From JADCRZ01 sp037718865 (GTDB lineage: Bacteria; Bacteroidota; Bacteroidia; Chitinophagales; Chitinophagaceae), in assembly GCA_037718865.1 (NCBI GenBank), contig JBBJMP010000011.1:1-64000 (forward strand): DNA of 64,000 bases, given 5' to 3'. The notes beneath the pieces are model-generated. The model worked only from the letters and a program-made list of their open reading frames with translations, ran no database searches and was not told where the DNA came from. This document shows positions 28,763-37,908 of the stretch, piece after piece (position 1 is the stretch's first letter; each line of letters opens with the position of its first letter). Position numbers and translations under genes: made by a program.

Positions 28763-29650
28763 ATGTTTCAGGGAATCACCATTAGTGAGTTTAATAAGTT
28801 CTTTACAAGTGAAGATGATTGCAGGCAGTATCTGTTTGATTTAAAATGGAATGACGGTTATCGATGCCGCAATTGCAATGGGAAGAAAAGCTGCAAAGGC
28901 AAGACTCGGTTTCATTTGCGATGTACACAGTGCGGGTATGATGAATCTGTCACAGCACACACATTGTTTCACAAGATGAAGATCCCGCTGCTGAAGGCTT
29001 TTGGGATTAACTTTCGGATCTCTGTGCGCAAAAAAGGAATGTCAACCATAGAATTGGCTAATGAATACGGCATCAATCAAAAATCTTCCTGGTTGTTTAA
29101 ACGAAAGGCACAGGAGGCAATGGCAAGCAGCGGCAAACATCTTCTTAGTGGTCATGTAGAAGTGGATGAATTGATGATTGGGGGAGTAGATGAGGGCGAA
29201 CGCGGAAGAAGCAAGGGAGATAAGAAGCTGGTAGTGATGGCAGTTGAAAAAGTACAAGGAGATAAAATAGGACGAGCCTATGCACAAACGATTGAAGATG
29301 CCAGTGCAGAAAGCTTTAAGCCTTTCTTCGAGAAATATATTGACAAAGATAACACCCAGATTAAGACGGATCAATGGAGGGGTTACTGGCCACTGGAAAG
29401 TGAATTTGAAATCAAGCAAAAGCCCTCAAGTAAAGGGAAAAACTTTATGGGATTGCATTATTTAATCATGAATTTGAAAGGATGGCTAAGAGGTATACAT
29501 CATAAGTGTTCAGAAAGATTCATGAACGGATATTTAGATGAATTCTTCTTCAGATTTAACCGGAGAAACTTTCTACCAACCATCTGGCACAAGCTGATTG
29601 AGAGAATGATGCAACATGAACCCTACGCCTATAAAGCAAATGCGACTTAA
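28763..29650 (+). CDS. IS1595-family (ISXO2-like) transposase
   Basis: 295 residues from the ATG at 28763; a TTG six bases earlier is in frame but less likely. An N-terminal zinc ribbon (CRNCNGKKSCKGKTRFHLRCTQCG, shown in part: C-x2-C ... C-x2-C) is followed by the ISXO2-like DDE nuclease with HVEVDELMIGG, IKTDQWRGY and NLKGWLRGIHHKCSERFMNGY. No frameshift or stop is present, so the element is probably autonomous. Confidence 0.95.
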   Translation: MFQGITISEFNKFFTSEDDCRQYLFDLKWNDGYRCRNCNGKKSCKGKTRFHLRCTQCGYDESVTAHTLFHKMKIPLLKAFGINFRISVRKKGMSTIELANEYGINQKSSWLFKRKAQEAMASSGKHLLSGHVEVDELMIGGVDEGERGRSKGDKKLVVMAVEKVQGDKIGRAYAQTIEDASAESFKPFFEKYIDKDNTQIKTDQWRGYWPLESEFEIKQKPSSKGKNFMGLHYLIMNLKGWLRGIHHKCSERFMNGYLDEFFFRFNRRNFLPTIWHKLIERMMQHEPYAYKANAT

Positions 29651-29663
29651 ATGGATAACCCTA

Positions 29664-29671
29664 TTCTTTTA
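29664..29671. repeat. Target-site duplication, right copy (TTCTTTTA)
   Basis: Identical to 28669-28676 and directly outside the right inverted repeat. Confidence 0.9.
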
Positions 29672-29968
29672 ATAAAATTGAAAGAATTAGCCACTAACGG
29701 CTAATAAAAACAAAATGACAAGTAAGTGCATTTTCGTTAACCTGGGAAGCTAAATTTCGTAAGCTTAAACCGTTGTTTTAAATCAATCTTCTATTTGCAT
29801 AATTGGGCCTACCTGTCTGGCAAAAGGCACGAGTACGCAGTTGCACAAGGCCGGGCGGCATACTCGCGCAGGTAGCGGGAATTTGAAATTTCAATGTGTC
29901 TTATGAGGAATAACTCAAACAATCGCCAATTAATAATAAATTTGGGCTTGATCACGTAGATTACCTAC
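29672..29968. other. Spacer between the IS and the RidA gene
   Basis: 297 bases without a credible gene. It holds the second hairpin element with its outer CTACCTG/CAGGTAG arms; the last ~90 bases should contain the promoter of the RidA-aldolase-dipeptidase group. Confidence 0.5.
29809..29875. repeat. RHS-island hairpin element, copy 2 with outer arms
   Basis: The 47-base core at 29821-29867 aligns with 28104-28151. Here it is enclosed by a perfect CTACCTG (29809-29815) and CAGGTAG (29869-29875), giving a nested stem structure. Confidence 0.8.
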
Positions 29969-30445
29969 ATGCCAATCAACATGCAAACACCGGAACAAGC
30001 CATCACTTCACTGGGAATATTTTTACCTCCTGCACCTAAACCTCTGGGAGTTTATAAGCCCTGCCTTTTGGATGGTAAATACCTTTACGTTTCCGGTCAT
30101 GGACCGGTGAAAATGGATGGAAGTCTTATCACCGGACGCATTGGAGAAAACATGAGTAAAGAGGAGGGTAAACATGCAGCAAGACAGGTGGGCTTAACTA
30201 TCCTCTCCACTATCAAAGCAAACCTGGGCAGCCTGGATAAGGTAAACCGTGTTATCAAGGTGCTGGGTATGATTGCCTGTATACCAGACTTTAAAGAACA
30301 TCCATTTATAGTCAACGGATGCAGCGAACTGTTTGCCCAGGTCTGGGGAGAGGACAACGGTATTGGCGTTAGAAGCGCCGTTGGCATGAGCTCTTTACCT
30401 GGGAATATTCCTGTGGAGATAGAGGCGTTGTTTCAAATATTTTAA
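29969..30445 (+). CDS. RidA/YjgF/UK114-family protein, long subtype
   Basis: 158 residues of the RidA fold (LYVSGHGPVKMDGSLITGRIG, VGLTILSTIKANLGSLDKV, GIGVRSAVGMSSLPGNIPVEIEALFQI). RidA proteins hydrolyse reactive enamine/imine intermediates released by PLP-dependent amino-acid lyases. This longer subtype has a Ser/Gly-rich pocket and may differ in substrate. First of three co-directional genes; the next encodes a PLP enzyme whose product RidA could detoxify. The frame could instead begin at the in-frame ATG 12 bases later. Confidence 0.85.
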   Translation: MPINMQTPEQAITSLGIFLPPAPKPLGVYKPCLLDGKYLYVSGHGPVKMDGSLITGRIGENMSKEEGKHAARQVGLTILSTIKANLGSLDKVNRVIKVLGMIACIPDFKEHPFIVNGCSELFAQVWGEDNGIGVRSAVGMSSLPGNIPVEIEALFQIF

Positions 30446-30458
30446 TTTTAATGCTATC

Positions 30459-31580
30459 GTGACTTTGCCGGAACAAGATTGGTACGTAATCAGTAACGTA
30501 AATGAACTGGATTCTCCAGCCCTCGTCGTTTATTTCGATCGGGTTCAGGAAAATATCCGGGTGCTTAAGTCTATGATCGATGATCCGCTGCGACTGAGGC
30601 CCCATATCAAAACGCACAAGTCCAAACAGGTAACACAGCTGTTAATGCAATCAGGAATCGCTAAATTTAAATGCGCCACTATTGCCGAAGCTGAAATGCT
30701 GGCTGATTGCCGCGTTTCCGGCGTGCTGCTTGCCTATCAGCCTGTAGGACCAAAACTTCATCGCCTCGTATCATTAATAAAACAATATCCGGAAACTTCA
30801 TTTTCATGCTTGGTGGATAACGAGGATGCAGCCAGGCAAATAGCCGGTATTGCGGCCGGGGAAGGACTTATCATCTCAGTATATCTAGACCTTAACACCG
30901 GCATGAACCGGACCGGAATTCCTCCTGGAGACGCTGCTATAGCATTATATAAGTTATGTTTTGACCTGAATGGGATACGTCCCGTTGGATTGCACCTGTA
31001 TGATGGCCACATAAGGCATGAGGACTTTACTGAACGTTCCCGCCAGTGCGATGAGTCATTTAATAAAGCTGCGCAAATGTCTCATGCACTTACACAAGCC
31101 GGATATTCCCAACCATTGATGATCACTGGCGGATCTCCCACTTATTCCATTCATTGCAAAAGGAGCCAGGTTGAATGCAGCCCGGGCACTTTTATTTATT
31201 GGGACAAGGGGTATAAGGATCTGTGTCCCGAACAGCCTTTCCTTCCTGCGGCATTGGTTATCACCAGGGTAATTTCGATGCCTGACGCAACCCGGTTATG
31301 CCTTGACCTTGGACACAAATCGGTAGCATCTGAAAACGTGTTGACAAGACGGGTCCACTTTCTAAATGCACCCCTACTCAATCCCGTTAGTCATAGTGAA
31401 GAACACCTCGTTATCGATGCGGGCCATGGGCATTCTTTTAAAATAGGCGATGTTTTGTATGGGTTACCTTTTCATATTTGTCCGACCAATGCCTTATATG
31501 AAAGGGTTTTTACAGTAGAGAATGGCAGGTATACGGGGGAATGGCCGGTTGAGGCGAGGGACAGGAAGATAAAAATTTAA
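30459..31580 (+). CDS. D-threonine aldolase-like PLP enzyme (alanine racemase N-terminal fold)
   Basis: 373 residues. The start is GTG 30459; the ATG at 30451 is out of frame and meets a stop at once. The PLP lysine is in RPHIKTHKS (about residue 48), the barrel has LDLNTGMNRTGI and GLHLYDGH, and the C-terminal domain ends with a metal-site-like GHGHSFKIGDVLYGLPFHICPT, as in D-threonine aldolase/D-serine dehydratase enzymes. It would cleave or dehydrate a D-beta-hydroxy amino acid in the cytosol. It lies 13 bases after the RidA gene and 17 before the dipeptidase gene. Confidence 0.82.
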   Translation: MTLPEQDWYVISNVNELDSPALVVYFDRVQENIRVLKSMIDDPLRLRPHIKTHKSKQVTQLLMQSGIAKFKCATIAEAEMLADCRVSGVLLAYQPVGPKLHRLVSLIKQYPETSFSCLVDNEDAARQIAGIAAGEGLIISVYLDLNTGMNRTGIPPGDAAIALYKLCFDLNGIRPVGLHLYDGHIRHEDFTERSRQCDESFNKAAQMSHALTQAGYSQPLMITGGSPTYSIHCKRSQVECSPGTFIYWDKGYKDLCPEQPFLPAALVITRVISMPDATRLCLDLGHKSVASENVLTRRVHFLNAPLLNPVSHSEEHLVIDAGHGHSFKIGDVLYGLPFHICPTNALYERVFTVENGRYTGEWPVEARDRKIKI

Positions 31581-31597
31581 ATTCGCACATTTACATC

Positions 31598-32668
31598 ATG
31601 TTTAACATCGATGCACATCTCGACCTCAGTATGAATGCCATGGAATGGAACCGTGACCTGAGGCTACCTGTAAAGAACATACGCTATTTGGAGGAAGGGA
31701 TGACCGATAAACCTGATCGATGTAAAGGCACCGTTTCATTACCCGAATTACGTAAAGGAAGAATAGGGCTGGTTGTGGCCACGCAAATTGCCCGCTATGT
31801 TGAACCAGGAAACCTGTTGCCTGGCTGGCGTTCTCCTGAACAAGCCTGGGCTCAGACACAGGGCCAGCTATCCTGGTACAATTCGATGGAGGAAGCGGGA
31901 GAAATGGTGCAGATTAACGATCTGATTTCTTTGCTCAACCATATTGAGATATGGAATACAGACAAGCCTGATGCGCAAAAACCGGTCGGTTATATACTGA
32001 GCCTGGAAGGGGCTGATTCTTTAGTGACCCTTAACCATGTGGAAAGGGCGTATGAGTATGGACTGCGTGCGATAGGACCGGCCCATTATGGCTTTGGCAG
32101 GTATGCACAGGGAACTGATGCAACAGGATATATGGGAAACAATGGAAGAGCATTATTAAAGGAGATGGAACGATTAAATATTATTCTGGATGCTACCCAT
32201 TTGTGCGAGGAGAGCTTTTGGGAAGCCCTGGATCATTTTAACGGTCATGTATGGGCGAGTCATTCCAATTGTCGTACATTGGTGAATCACAACAGGCAAT
32301 TTAGCGACGGGCAGATCAAAGTGCTTATTGAACGAGGTGCAGTTATCGGAGGGGCACTTGACGCCTGGATGATGGTACCGGGTTGGGTTCGCGGTAAATC
32401 TAATCCTAAAAACATGCATTGTAACCTCAATGTGCTCATAGATCATTTTGATCATGTTTGCCAGATTGCTGGAAATGCCTTACACATTGGCATCGGTTCC
32501 GACCTGGACGGCGCTTTTGGAGCAGAACAATGTCCTTACGACCTGGAGACGATTGCCGATCTGCAACAGCTCCCTGTCCTGTTAAGTAACAGGGGTTACT
32601 CAGAAGAAGACATCGCCAATATTATGCAGGGCAACTGGTTAAGGTTTTTAAAGAACGCATGGGCTTAA
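31598..32668 (+). CDS. M19-family zinc dipeptidase (renal dipeptidase-like)
   Basis: 356 residues with all metal ligands visible: HxD in NIDAHLDLSMN, the bridging Glu in LSLEGADSL (about 132), histidines in DATHLCEESF and WASHSNCR, and the late Asp in GIGSDLDGAFG. There is no signal peptide, so it acts in the cytosol. M19 enzymes cleave dipeptides, often with a C-terminal D-residue. With the upstream D-amino-acid lyase and RidA it suggests a pathway for D-amino-acid dipeptides, possibly from cell-wall turnover. Confidence 0.88.
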   Translation: MFNIDAHLDLSMNAMEWNRDLRLPVKNIRYLEEGMTDKPDRCKGTVSLPELRKGRIGLVVATQIARYVEPGNLLPGWRSPEQAWAQTQGQLSWYNSMEEAGEMVQINDLISLLNHIEIWNTDKPDAQKPVGYILSLEGADSLVTLNHVERAYEYGLRAIGPAHYGFGRYAQGTDATGYMGNNGRALLKEMERLNIILDATHLCEESFWEALDHFNGHVWASHSNCRTLVNHNRQFSDGQIKVLIERGAVIGGALDAWMMVPGWVRGKSNPKNMHCNLNVLIDHFDHVCQIAGNALHIGIGSDLDGAFGAEQCPYDLETIADLQQLPVLLSNRGYSEEDIANIMQGNWLRFLKNAWA

Positions 32669-32676
32669 TCACCCCT

Positions 32677-32785
32677 AACCTTTCCTTGAAAAGGAGGGGA
32701 ATTTAAGAGACTTTGAACACCTTCAGGCTCCCCTCCTTTTTCAAGGAGGGGGCAGGTTTGCGCAGCAAACCGGGGTGGTTATGCA
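32677..32785. repeat. Dispersed inverted-repeat element between convergent genes
   Basis: CCTTGAAAAGGAGGGG at 32685-32700 pairs with CCCCTCCTTTTTCAAGG near 32731-32747, and the flanks AACC...GGGGTGGTT pair in part. It resembles the hairpin at 5317-5347. It lies between the dipeptidase and CBS genes and may end transcription of both. Confidence 0.7.
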
Positions 32786-32807
32786 GAATTAAGTGCCCGT
32801 TAATTTA

Positions 32808-33239
32808 TTACATGGCGTGCAAATAGTCCTTCAACTGTGTGATCGTTTCTTCCTGTCCGAGAATCGTTTCCTTAACAACATCGCTCATCGAGATAATGCT
32901 GACAAGTGTTTCCTGCTCAAATACAGGCAGGTATCGAAGAGTATTGGCCGACATTAGTTCCATGCAGTGTTCAATAGTGTCTGATGAAGAAACATGCGGA
33001 AATTCCATAGTCATAATTTCAGAAACCCTGGTATCGGTAGAGGATTTCCCTTTTAAAATAACCTTACGGGAGTAATCCCTTTCCGTCATAATTCCCAGGA
33101 ACTGCTGATCCTGCATGATCAAAACAGAACCAATATTTTTGTCGGCCATCAGCTTAAGCGCATCTATTACAGTGGTTTCCGGACCTATGGATACTGCGGA
33201 TTTTCCTTTGCGGGCAAGAATATCAGATACTTTCTTCAT
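32808..33239 (-). CDS. Paired CBS-domain protein
   Basis: 143 residues made up of two CBS repeats (VIDALKLMADKNIGSVLIMQ and TIEHCMELMSANTLRYLPVFE) with the VGIM/ITERDYSRKVIL-type motif. Stand-alone CBS pairs bind adenine nucleotides or S-adenosyl compounds and act as sensors. It lies 57 bases downstream of metZ in the same direction, so it may be read with the methionine genes; the ligand is not known. Confidence 0.88.
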   Translation of the reverse strand: MKKVSDILARKGKSAVSIGPETTVIDALKLMADKNIGSVLIMQDQQFLGIMTERDYSRKVILKGKSSTDTRVSEIMTMEFPHVSSSDTIEHCMELMSANTLRYLPVFEQETLVSIISMSDVVKETILGQEETITQLKDYLHAM

Positions 33240-33296
33240 ATACAGTCAATTTTGATTGAATAAACAAATGAAAGATAAATAATAACGGTAATAAAA

Positions 33297-34466
33297 TTAG
33301 CAATTTTCTAAAGCCTGCAAAACATCATTCAGCACATCCTCCGCATATTCCAGTCCTACGGAAATGCGGATCAGGCCCGGTGTAATATTTACTGCTGACC
33401 TTTCTTCTTCTGTAAGTTTTGCATGAGTGGTGCTGGCGGGATGTGAAGCAATGCTTCTTGAATCACCCAGATTGGCGGTGAGTGTTAACAGCTTCAAATT
33501 ATTTAAGAATAGCTTCCCGCTTTCCAAACCACCTTTTAAATCAAAGCAAACAATGCCACCGCCACTTTTCATTTGTTTCTTTGCAATGGCATGATGAGGA
33601 TGGCCTGGTAAATACGGATACTTTAGCCAGTGTAATTTTGGGTGATATTCAAGCGCCCTGGCGAGGTAGAAGGCGTTGGCCGAATGCCTCTCCATGCGTA
33701 CATCGAGGGTTTCAAGGCTTTTGCTCAATACCCACGCGTTAAAGGGAGCCATAGATGGTCCCGTACTTCGGCAAAAGAGATATATCTCATGTATGAGCTC
33801 CTTTTTACCAGCAATGACACCCCCCAGGACTCGGCCCTGGCCATCTATCCACTTAGTGGCGGAATGTACAACCAGGTGAGCACCATATTCTATGGGGCGC
33901 TGGCCTACAGGTGTTGCAAAACAATTGTCTACATTCAGGATAAGGTTATACTTCGCTGCCAGCTGACCGGCAAATTCAAGGTCTATTAGGTCCAGTCCGG
34001 GATTTGTCGGCGTTTCGAGATAGATCATCCTGGTATTTGGCCGGATGGCAGCCTCCCATTCGTCAGTCTGGTCTGCACTTACATAAGAATACTCAATTCC
34101 GTAGCGGTGAAGGTATTTGGTGATGATAGTATGGGTACTGCCAAAAACCGCATTACAGGATAAAAGATGATCTCCTTTTTTCATTAGCGCCATAAACGAG
34201 GCAAAAACCGCACTCATTCCCGAGGCAGTGGCATAAGCGGCTTCAGCCCCTTCAAGTGCACACATTTTGTCGGTAAACTCTTTCACGTTCGGGTTACTGA
34301 AACGGCTGTAGATGTTGTCATCCGTTTCATCAGCAAATGCCGCCCGCATGTCTTCGGTGTTGTCGAAACTAAAACTACTGGTCAGAAATAACGGTGTGGA
34401 ATGCTCCATCTCGTTAGTCTGGTCAGTTTGGATTCGAATGGCTTTTGTGATCGGGTTTAATTCCAT
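33297..34466 (-). CDS. metZ: O-succinyl/O-acetylhomoserine sulfhydrylase (MetZ-like)
   Basis: 389 residues of the Cys/Met metabolism PLP family. The PLP lysine is in VHSATKWIDGQGR (about residue 204), with YSRFSNPNVKEFTDKMCALEGAEAAYATASGMSA (in part) and the ETPTNPGL segment. The sulfhydrylase subgroup is favoured because metX lies in the next divergent unit and sulfide is made by the cys operon in this window; cystathionine gamma-synthase activity is the alternative. It starts 13 bases after osmC. Confidence 0.85.
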   Translation of the reverse strand: MELNPITKAIRIQTDQTNEMEHSTPLFLTSSFSFDNTEDMRAAFADETDDNIYSRFSNPNVKEFTDKMCALEGAEAAYATASGMSAVFASFMALMKKGDHLLSCNAVFGSTHTIITKYLHRYGIEYSYVSADQTDEWEAAIRPNTRMIYLETPTNPGLDLIDLEFAGQLAAKYNLILNVDNCFATPVGQRPIEYGAHLVVHSATKWIDGQGRVLGGVIAGKKELIHEIYLFCRSTGPSMAPFNAWVLSKSLETLDVRMERHSANAFYLARALEYHPKLHWLKYPYLPGHPHHAIAKKQMKSGGGIVCFDLKGGLESGKLFLNNLKLLTLTANLGDSRSIASHPASTTHAKLTEEERSAVNITPGLIRISVGLEYAEDVLNDVLQALENC

Positions 34467-34479
34467 ATTTATATTAGTT

Positions 34480-34899
34480 CTATATTAATTTTACATCCCA
34501 TTTTAAATTACATCCTGCCCGGCGAAGCGTTTCGGCAACAGAACAATATTTTTCCATTGACAGTTCACAGGCCCTTCGTGCTTTGGAAGCATCGATATTG
34601 CCTTTCAGTTCGAAGGTTATAGTGATGTCCTGCCATAAAGATGGCTCTTTTCCGGTTTCTCTTTCTCCCTCTATGGTCATTCGGAATCCTTCCAACTTCT
34701 GACGTTGTTTCTTTAGTATTGAAACGATATCAATGCCGCTGCATCCACCCAATCCCATAAGTAACATCTGCATGGGGCGCACGCCAAAATTGTCGCCACC
34801 TGTTTCCAAACTGGTATCCATAAGGACAACGTGACTATTGGCGTCCCTGGCTTCGAAACCATAATCGCCTTTTACCCGTTCAATTTCAACTTTTAGCAT
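34480..34899 (-). CDS. OsmC-family protein
   Basis: 139 residues with both reactive cysteines of the OsmC/Ohr family: one in GLGGCSGIDIVSILKKQ and one in MEKYCSVAETLRRAGC. These proteins reduce organic hydroperoxides or act on reactive sulfur species. Its position as first gene of a unit with metZ is a usual Bacteroidota arrangement and suggests a link to sulfide or persulfide handling, which is inference. Confidence 0.86.
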   Translation of the reverse strand: MLKVEIERVKGDYGFEARDANSHVVLMDTSLETGGDNFGVRPMQMLLMGLGGCSGIDIVSILKKQRQKLEGFRMTIEGERETGKEPSLWQDITITFELKGNIDASKARRACELSMEKYCSVAETLRRAGCNLKWDVKLI

Positions 34900-34967
34900 T
34901 TATTCATATTTTTTACAAATGTAATTCACATAGGCCTTTACTTTGCTGCAATAATCAGCAGTATTTA
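34900..34967. promoter_or_regulatory. Divergent promoter region between osmC and metX
   Basis: 68 bases separate the divergent starts. On the minus strand TACATTTG, matching TAnnTTTG, lies near 34917-34924, a plausible -7 box for osmC-metZ. On the plus strand TTACTTTG near 34940 is a weaker candidate for metX. No riboswitch fold was recognised. Confidence 0.4.
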
Positions 34968-35981
34968 ATGAATCAACATCATTATAGCAAAGAATTCAGA
35001 CTGGAAGGAGGAGATATACTTCCCGGAATTACTATCGCCTATCATACTTATGGAAATCTAAATGAACATAAATCGAACGTTGTATGGGTTTGCCATGCGC
35101 TTACTGCAAGCTCAAACGCCGTTGACTGGTGGTCGGGGATTGTGGGACCCGATCATGCCATTGATCCTGCCAACTATTTTATTGTTTGCGCCAACGTTCT
35201 TGGTTCCTGCTATGGCACCACCGGGCCTTTAAGTATAAACCCGGAAACAGCCAAACCATGGTATGACCGGTTTCCGCTTATCACCATCCGGGATATGGTT
35301 AAAGCGCATATCCTATTACGTCAGCACCTCGGTATTTCAAAAATATTTTTGCTAATGGGTGGCAGCATGGGTGGTTACCAGGCACTGGAATGGGCCGTCA
35401 TGGAAAACGAAGTGATTGATAACTTGTTTCTTCTCGCTACATCTGCTACCGAAAGCGCCTGGGGCATCGCTACGCATACTGCTCAGCGTTTAGCCATAGA
35501 AGCTGATGGAAGCTGGCTTACTGATACTCCGCAAGCCGGCCAAAAGGGATTAAAAGCGGCACGCGCAATAGGAATGCTTACCTATCGCAATTACGGAATA
35601 CTGGTGGCAAAGCAAACCGATCCGGATCATGAAAAACTGGATCATTATAAGGCATCCGCCTATATCAATCACCAGGGTGAAAAACTAGTTCGGCGTTTCA
35701 ATGCTTATAGCTACTGGCTGCTTACGAAGGTGATGGACACGCATCACCTGGGCCGGGGACGGAATGCTAAAACCGAAATGGTGCTCCGGGATATCACGCA
35801 AAGGACCCTGATCATCGGTATCAGCAGCGATATCCTTTGTCCTGTTGCAGAACAGGAGTTCCTTGCCCGGCATATGAAACAGGCAACCCTGATCGAGATC
35901 GACTCTGCCTACGGTCACGACGGATTTATGGTTGAATCAGAAAAAATCTCCTATTACCTATTACGTTGGCTGAACACGTGA
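34968..35981 (+). CDS. metX: Homoserine O-acetyltransferase
   Basis: 337 residues of alpha/beta-hydrolase fold. The nucleophile elbow is GGSMGG in LLMGGSMGGYQALEW (serine near residue 130); the acid is in GISSDILCPVAEQ and the histidine in YGHDGFMVES. The N-terminal GDILPGITIAYHTYG and VWVCHALTASSNAVDWW are typical of MetX. It makes O-acetylhomoserine for MetZ, which is encoded divergently. Acetyl versus succinyl donor cannot be read with certainty. Confidence 0.9.
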   Translation: MNQHHYSKEFRLEGGDILPGITIAYHTYGNLNEHKSNVVWVCHALTASSNAVDWWSGIVGPDHAIDPANYFIVCANVLGSCYGTTGPLSINPETAKPWYDRFPLITIRDMVKAHILLRQHLGISKIFLLMGGSMGGYQALEWAVMENEVIDNLFLLATSATESAWGIATHTAQRLAIEADGSWLTDTPQAGQKGLKAARAIGMLTYRNYGILVAKQTDPDHEKLDHYKASAYINHQGEKLVRRFNAYSYWLLTKVMDTHHLGRGRNAKTEMVLRDITQRTLIIGISSDILCPVAEQEFLARHMKQATLIEIDSAYGHDGFMVESEKISYYLLRWLNT

Positions 35982-36019
35982 TGAATACAGTGATTCTGCA
36001 GGAGATCGACACTCCGTTT

Positions 36020-36043
36020 GTGGTTGGTGAAAACACCAACCAC
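36020..36043. terminator. Perfect 10 bp hairpin between convergent metX and TonB genes
   Basis: GTGGTTGGTG, loop AAAA, CACCAACCAC. A nearly identical hairpin with one extra C is at 44048-44072, so this is a dispersed element that may also stop transcription. Confidence 0.7.
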
Positions 36044-36061
36044 GGGCAGAGATTAGTCAAC

Positions 36062-37831
36062 TCATTTCAACAGGTCTTCCATAGTGAACGTGACATAGTA
36101 CAATCCCCCTAGAGTGGGCCCGGCCGCATATTGGATGTACCGTTTATTGAAAACGTTGGCTCCACCTACCTTAATATTAATCTTCGTTTGTGGCACACGG
36201 TAGGTCAGCTGGCCATCGAAAGTATAATAGGAGGGCACCTTCCCATTAGCCAGCGGACTTTCCCAAAAGAAAGAATCCTGCCATCTCCAGACCACATTAA
36301 ATCCGACGTTCTTAGCTATTTCACGGTTGCCAAAAGAAAGGTTAGTTGTCCATACAGGCGTATTGAAGCCGGTAACAAATACATCTTTCTCCTTGTTAGT
36401 AACGATGTTGTTATAACTGACATTACCCGACAACGTATACTTCTTATAAAAATTAAATGTCATTCCCAACGACGACCCATAATTGTTGTATTTATTTTTA
36501 GCATTGGTATAAACACGGTACCTGGTTTGCTTTGACCGGTTTGCTGCAATCATATCAGTCACCGATACATCCGTGTTCACCTTTCCGGAAGAAGGAACAG
36601 CTACTTCCACCTGGCCGAGAAATCCATTATATACGTTGGTATAGACGTCTATGTCTACTACCAACATATTGTCCAGCAAAATGGATTTGTAACCGATCTC
36701 GAACGAGTTTATGCGTTCCGGCCTGGTAGGATAAAGATTGGTAACTTCCAGCAAACCCCGGTTTCTTAATGCGGCTGCAGCATCTATGGGGTTTACCGCA
36801 GGATCCTTGTCTTTATCATATGCCGCATTGAAATTGTTCACCGATGCCAGTGTGTAAGAGTTTTCCAAATATCCTAAACCTTCGTTAACGCGAGCCAGAC
36901 CGCCGACCCTTCTTACATTACCATTGTTCACAAAAGAAACGGCTTCAAAAAGGGCAGGGAACCTGAACCCGTTCTGGTAGGACGCCCTGAAATTGTGTTT
37001 CTCCTTCAGGGTGTAAACAGCAGCGATCCGCGGATTGACTTTCGGATCGAATTCAGGATTGTAATCAACCCGCAGTGATCCGAAAACCTTTAATTTGTCC
37101 TGGAAAAATGTTCTGGTGACCTGCGCAAAACCACCGAATTTTTTATAATAGATATTTTCTCCAAAATCGTTCCCTTTAAGCGGTTTATTACGGTCCGCAA
37201 CTGGCCTGGAGAAATCAACAAAGTTATTTCCGTCTGGTATCACTTCATACAGCCGTGCATCTGCACCTAACAATAGATCAAAAATGTTGATTTTCTTCGA
37301 CAGGTCCCATTGGGCATCTGCGTGATAGGTGCGGCTCATCTGGTGAAGCCAGGCGCCGCCGGTTTCCGGGGCTCCGGTTATGCCAGCATTTTTATGGTCC
37401 CAATTGTTGATGGCAATGATCGTATTTTTCAGATCAGTAAAACCACCTGTTCCAGGTTCAACACGACCCTGGTCAGCAGCTGTTCTGGCCAAACGCATCG
37501 CCGTTGCCAAATCCGAACCGGTACCTGTAGCAGGCGTTAACCCATTTTGTAAAGCGGTCCTGAACCGGGCACCCCAGGCACTGTTTGAAAGATGACTTAA
37601 ATCGAGATTGTCAGAAAGTGGCTTCACGTTATAGGAATCACCTGTATTTTCCAGCGAAGCATACGCGCGCACGAAATAATTCGATCCCTTGAGTTCAAGT
37701 TTATGATTTTGCACAACAACATTATCCAATTGAATCTTGTTACCCCGCTGGAACACCCCATCCATTTTCGGACTTACACTGAAGTGGATCTTTTGATCGA
37801 TAGTTCCAGCTGTCAGATTAAAAAAGTTCAT
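36062..37831 (-). pseudogene. TonB-dependent receptor lacking its N-terminus
   Basis: 589 residues of beta-barrel only (AVYTLKEKHNFRASYQNGFRFPALFEAV, RINSFEIGYKSILLDNMLVVD, VGGANVFNKRYIQYAAGPTLGGLYYVTF). Relatives are about 900-950 residues with a signal peptide, carboxypeptidase-like domain and plug; all three are absent and no trace remains upstream. The frame starts at MNFFNLTAGTID, already inside the barrel. Without signal or plug it should not reach the outer membrane. Its promoter, with a TATATTTG box inside an inverted repeat, survives 78-98 bases upstream. This looks like a deletion that joined the promoter to mid-gene. Confidence 0.8.
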
Positions 37832-37908
37832 AAAAGCAGTTTAAAATAATTTGAAGTAGAATTGGTTAATGTATAATTGATCAACTTTTGCTTTTTCGCT
37901 CACTTCAA

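Larger units (their letters stand above)
28677..29663 (+). mobile_element. IS1595-family insertion sequence, apparently intact, 987 bp
   Basis: The left end TAGGGTTATCCA at 28677-28688 is repeated inverted and perfect for 12 bases at the right end (29652-29663). Outside both ends is the same 8-base TTCTTTTA. A single full-length transposase gene fills the element. Matching ends and an uncorrupted gene suggest recent insertion into non-coding DNA of the RHS island. Confidence 0.92.

Noticed and set aside
34900..34967. SAM riboswitch before metX or osmC
   Set aside because: The 68-base gap is too short and no conserved SAM-aptamer core was seen.
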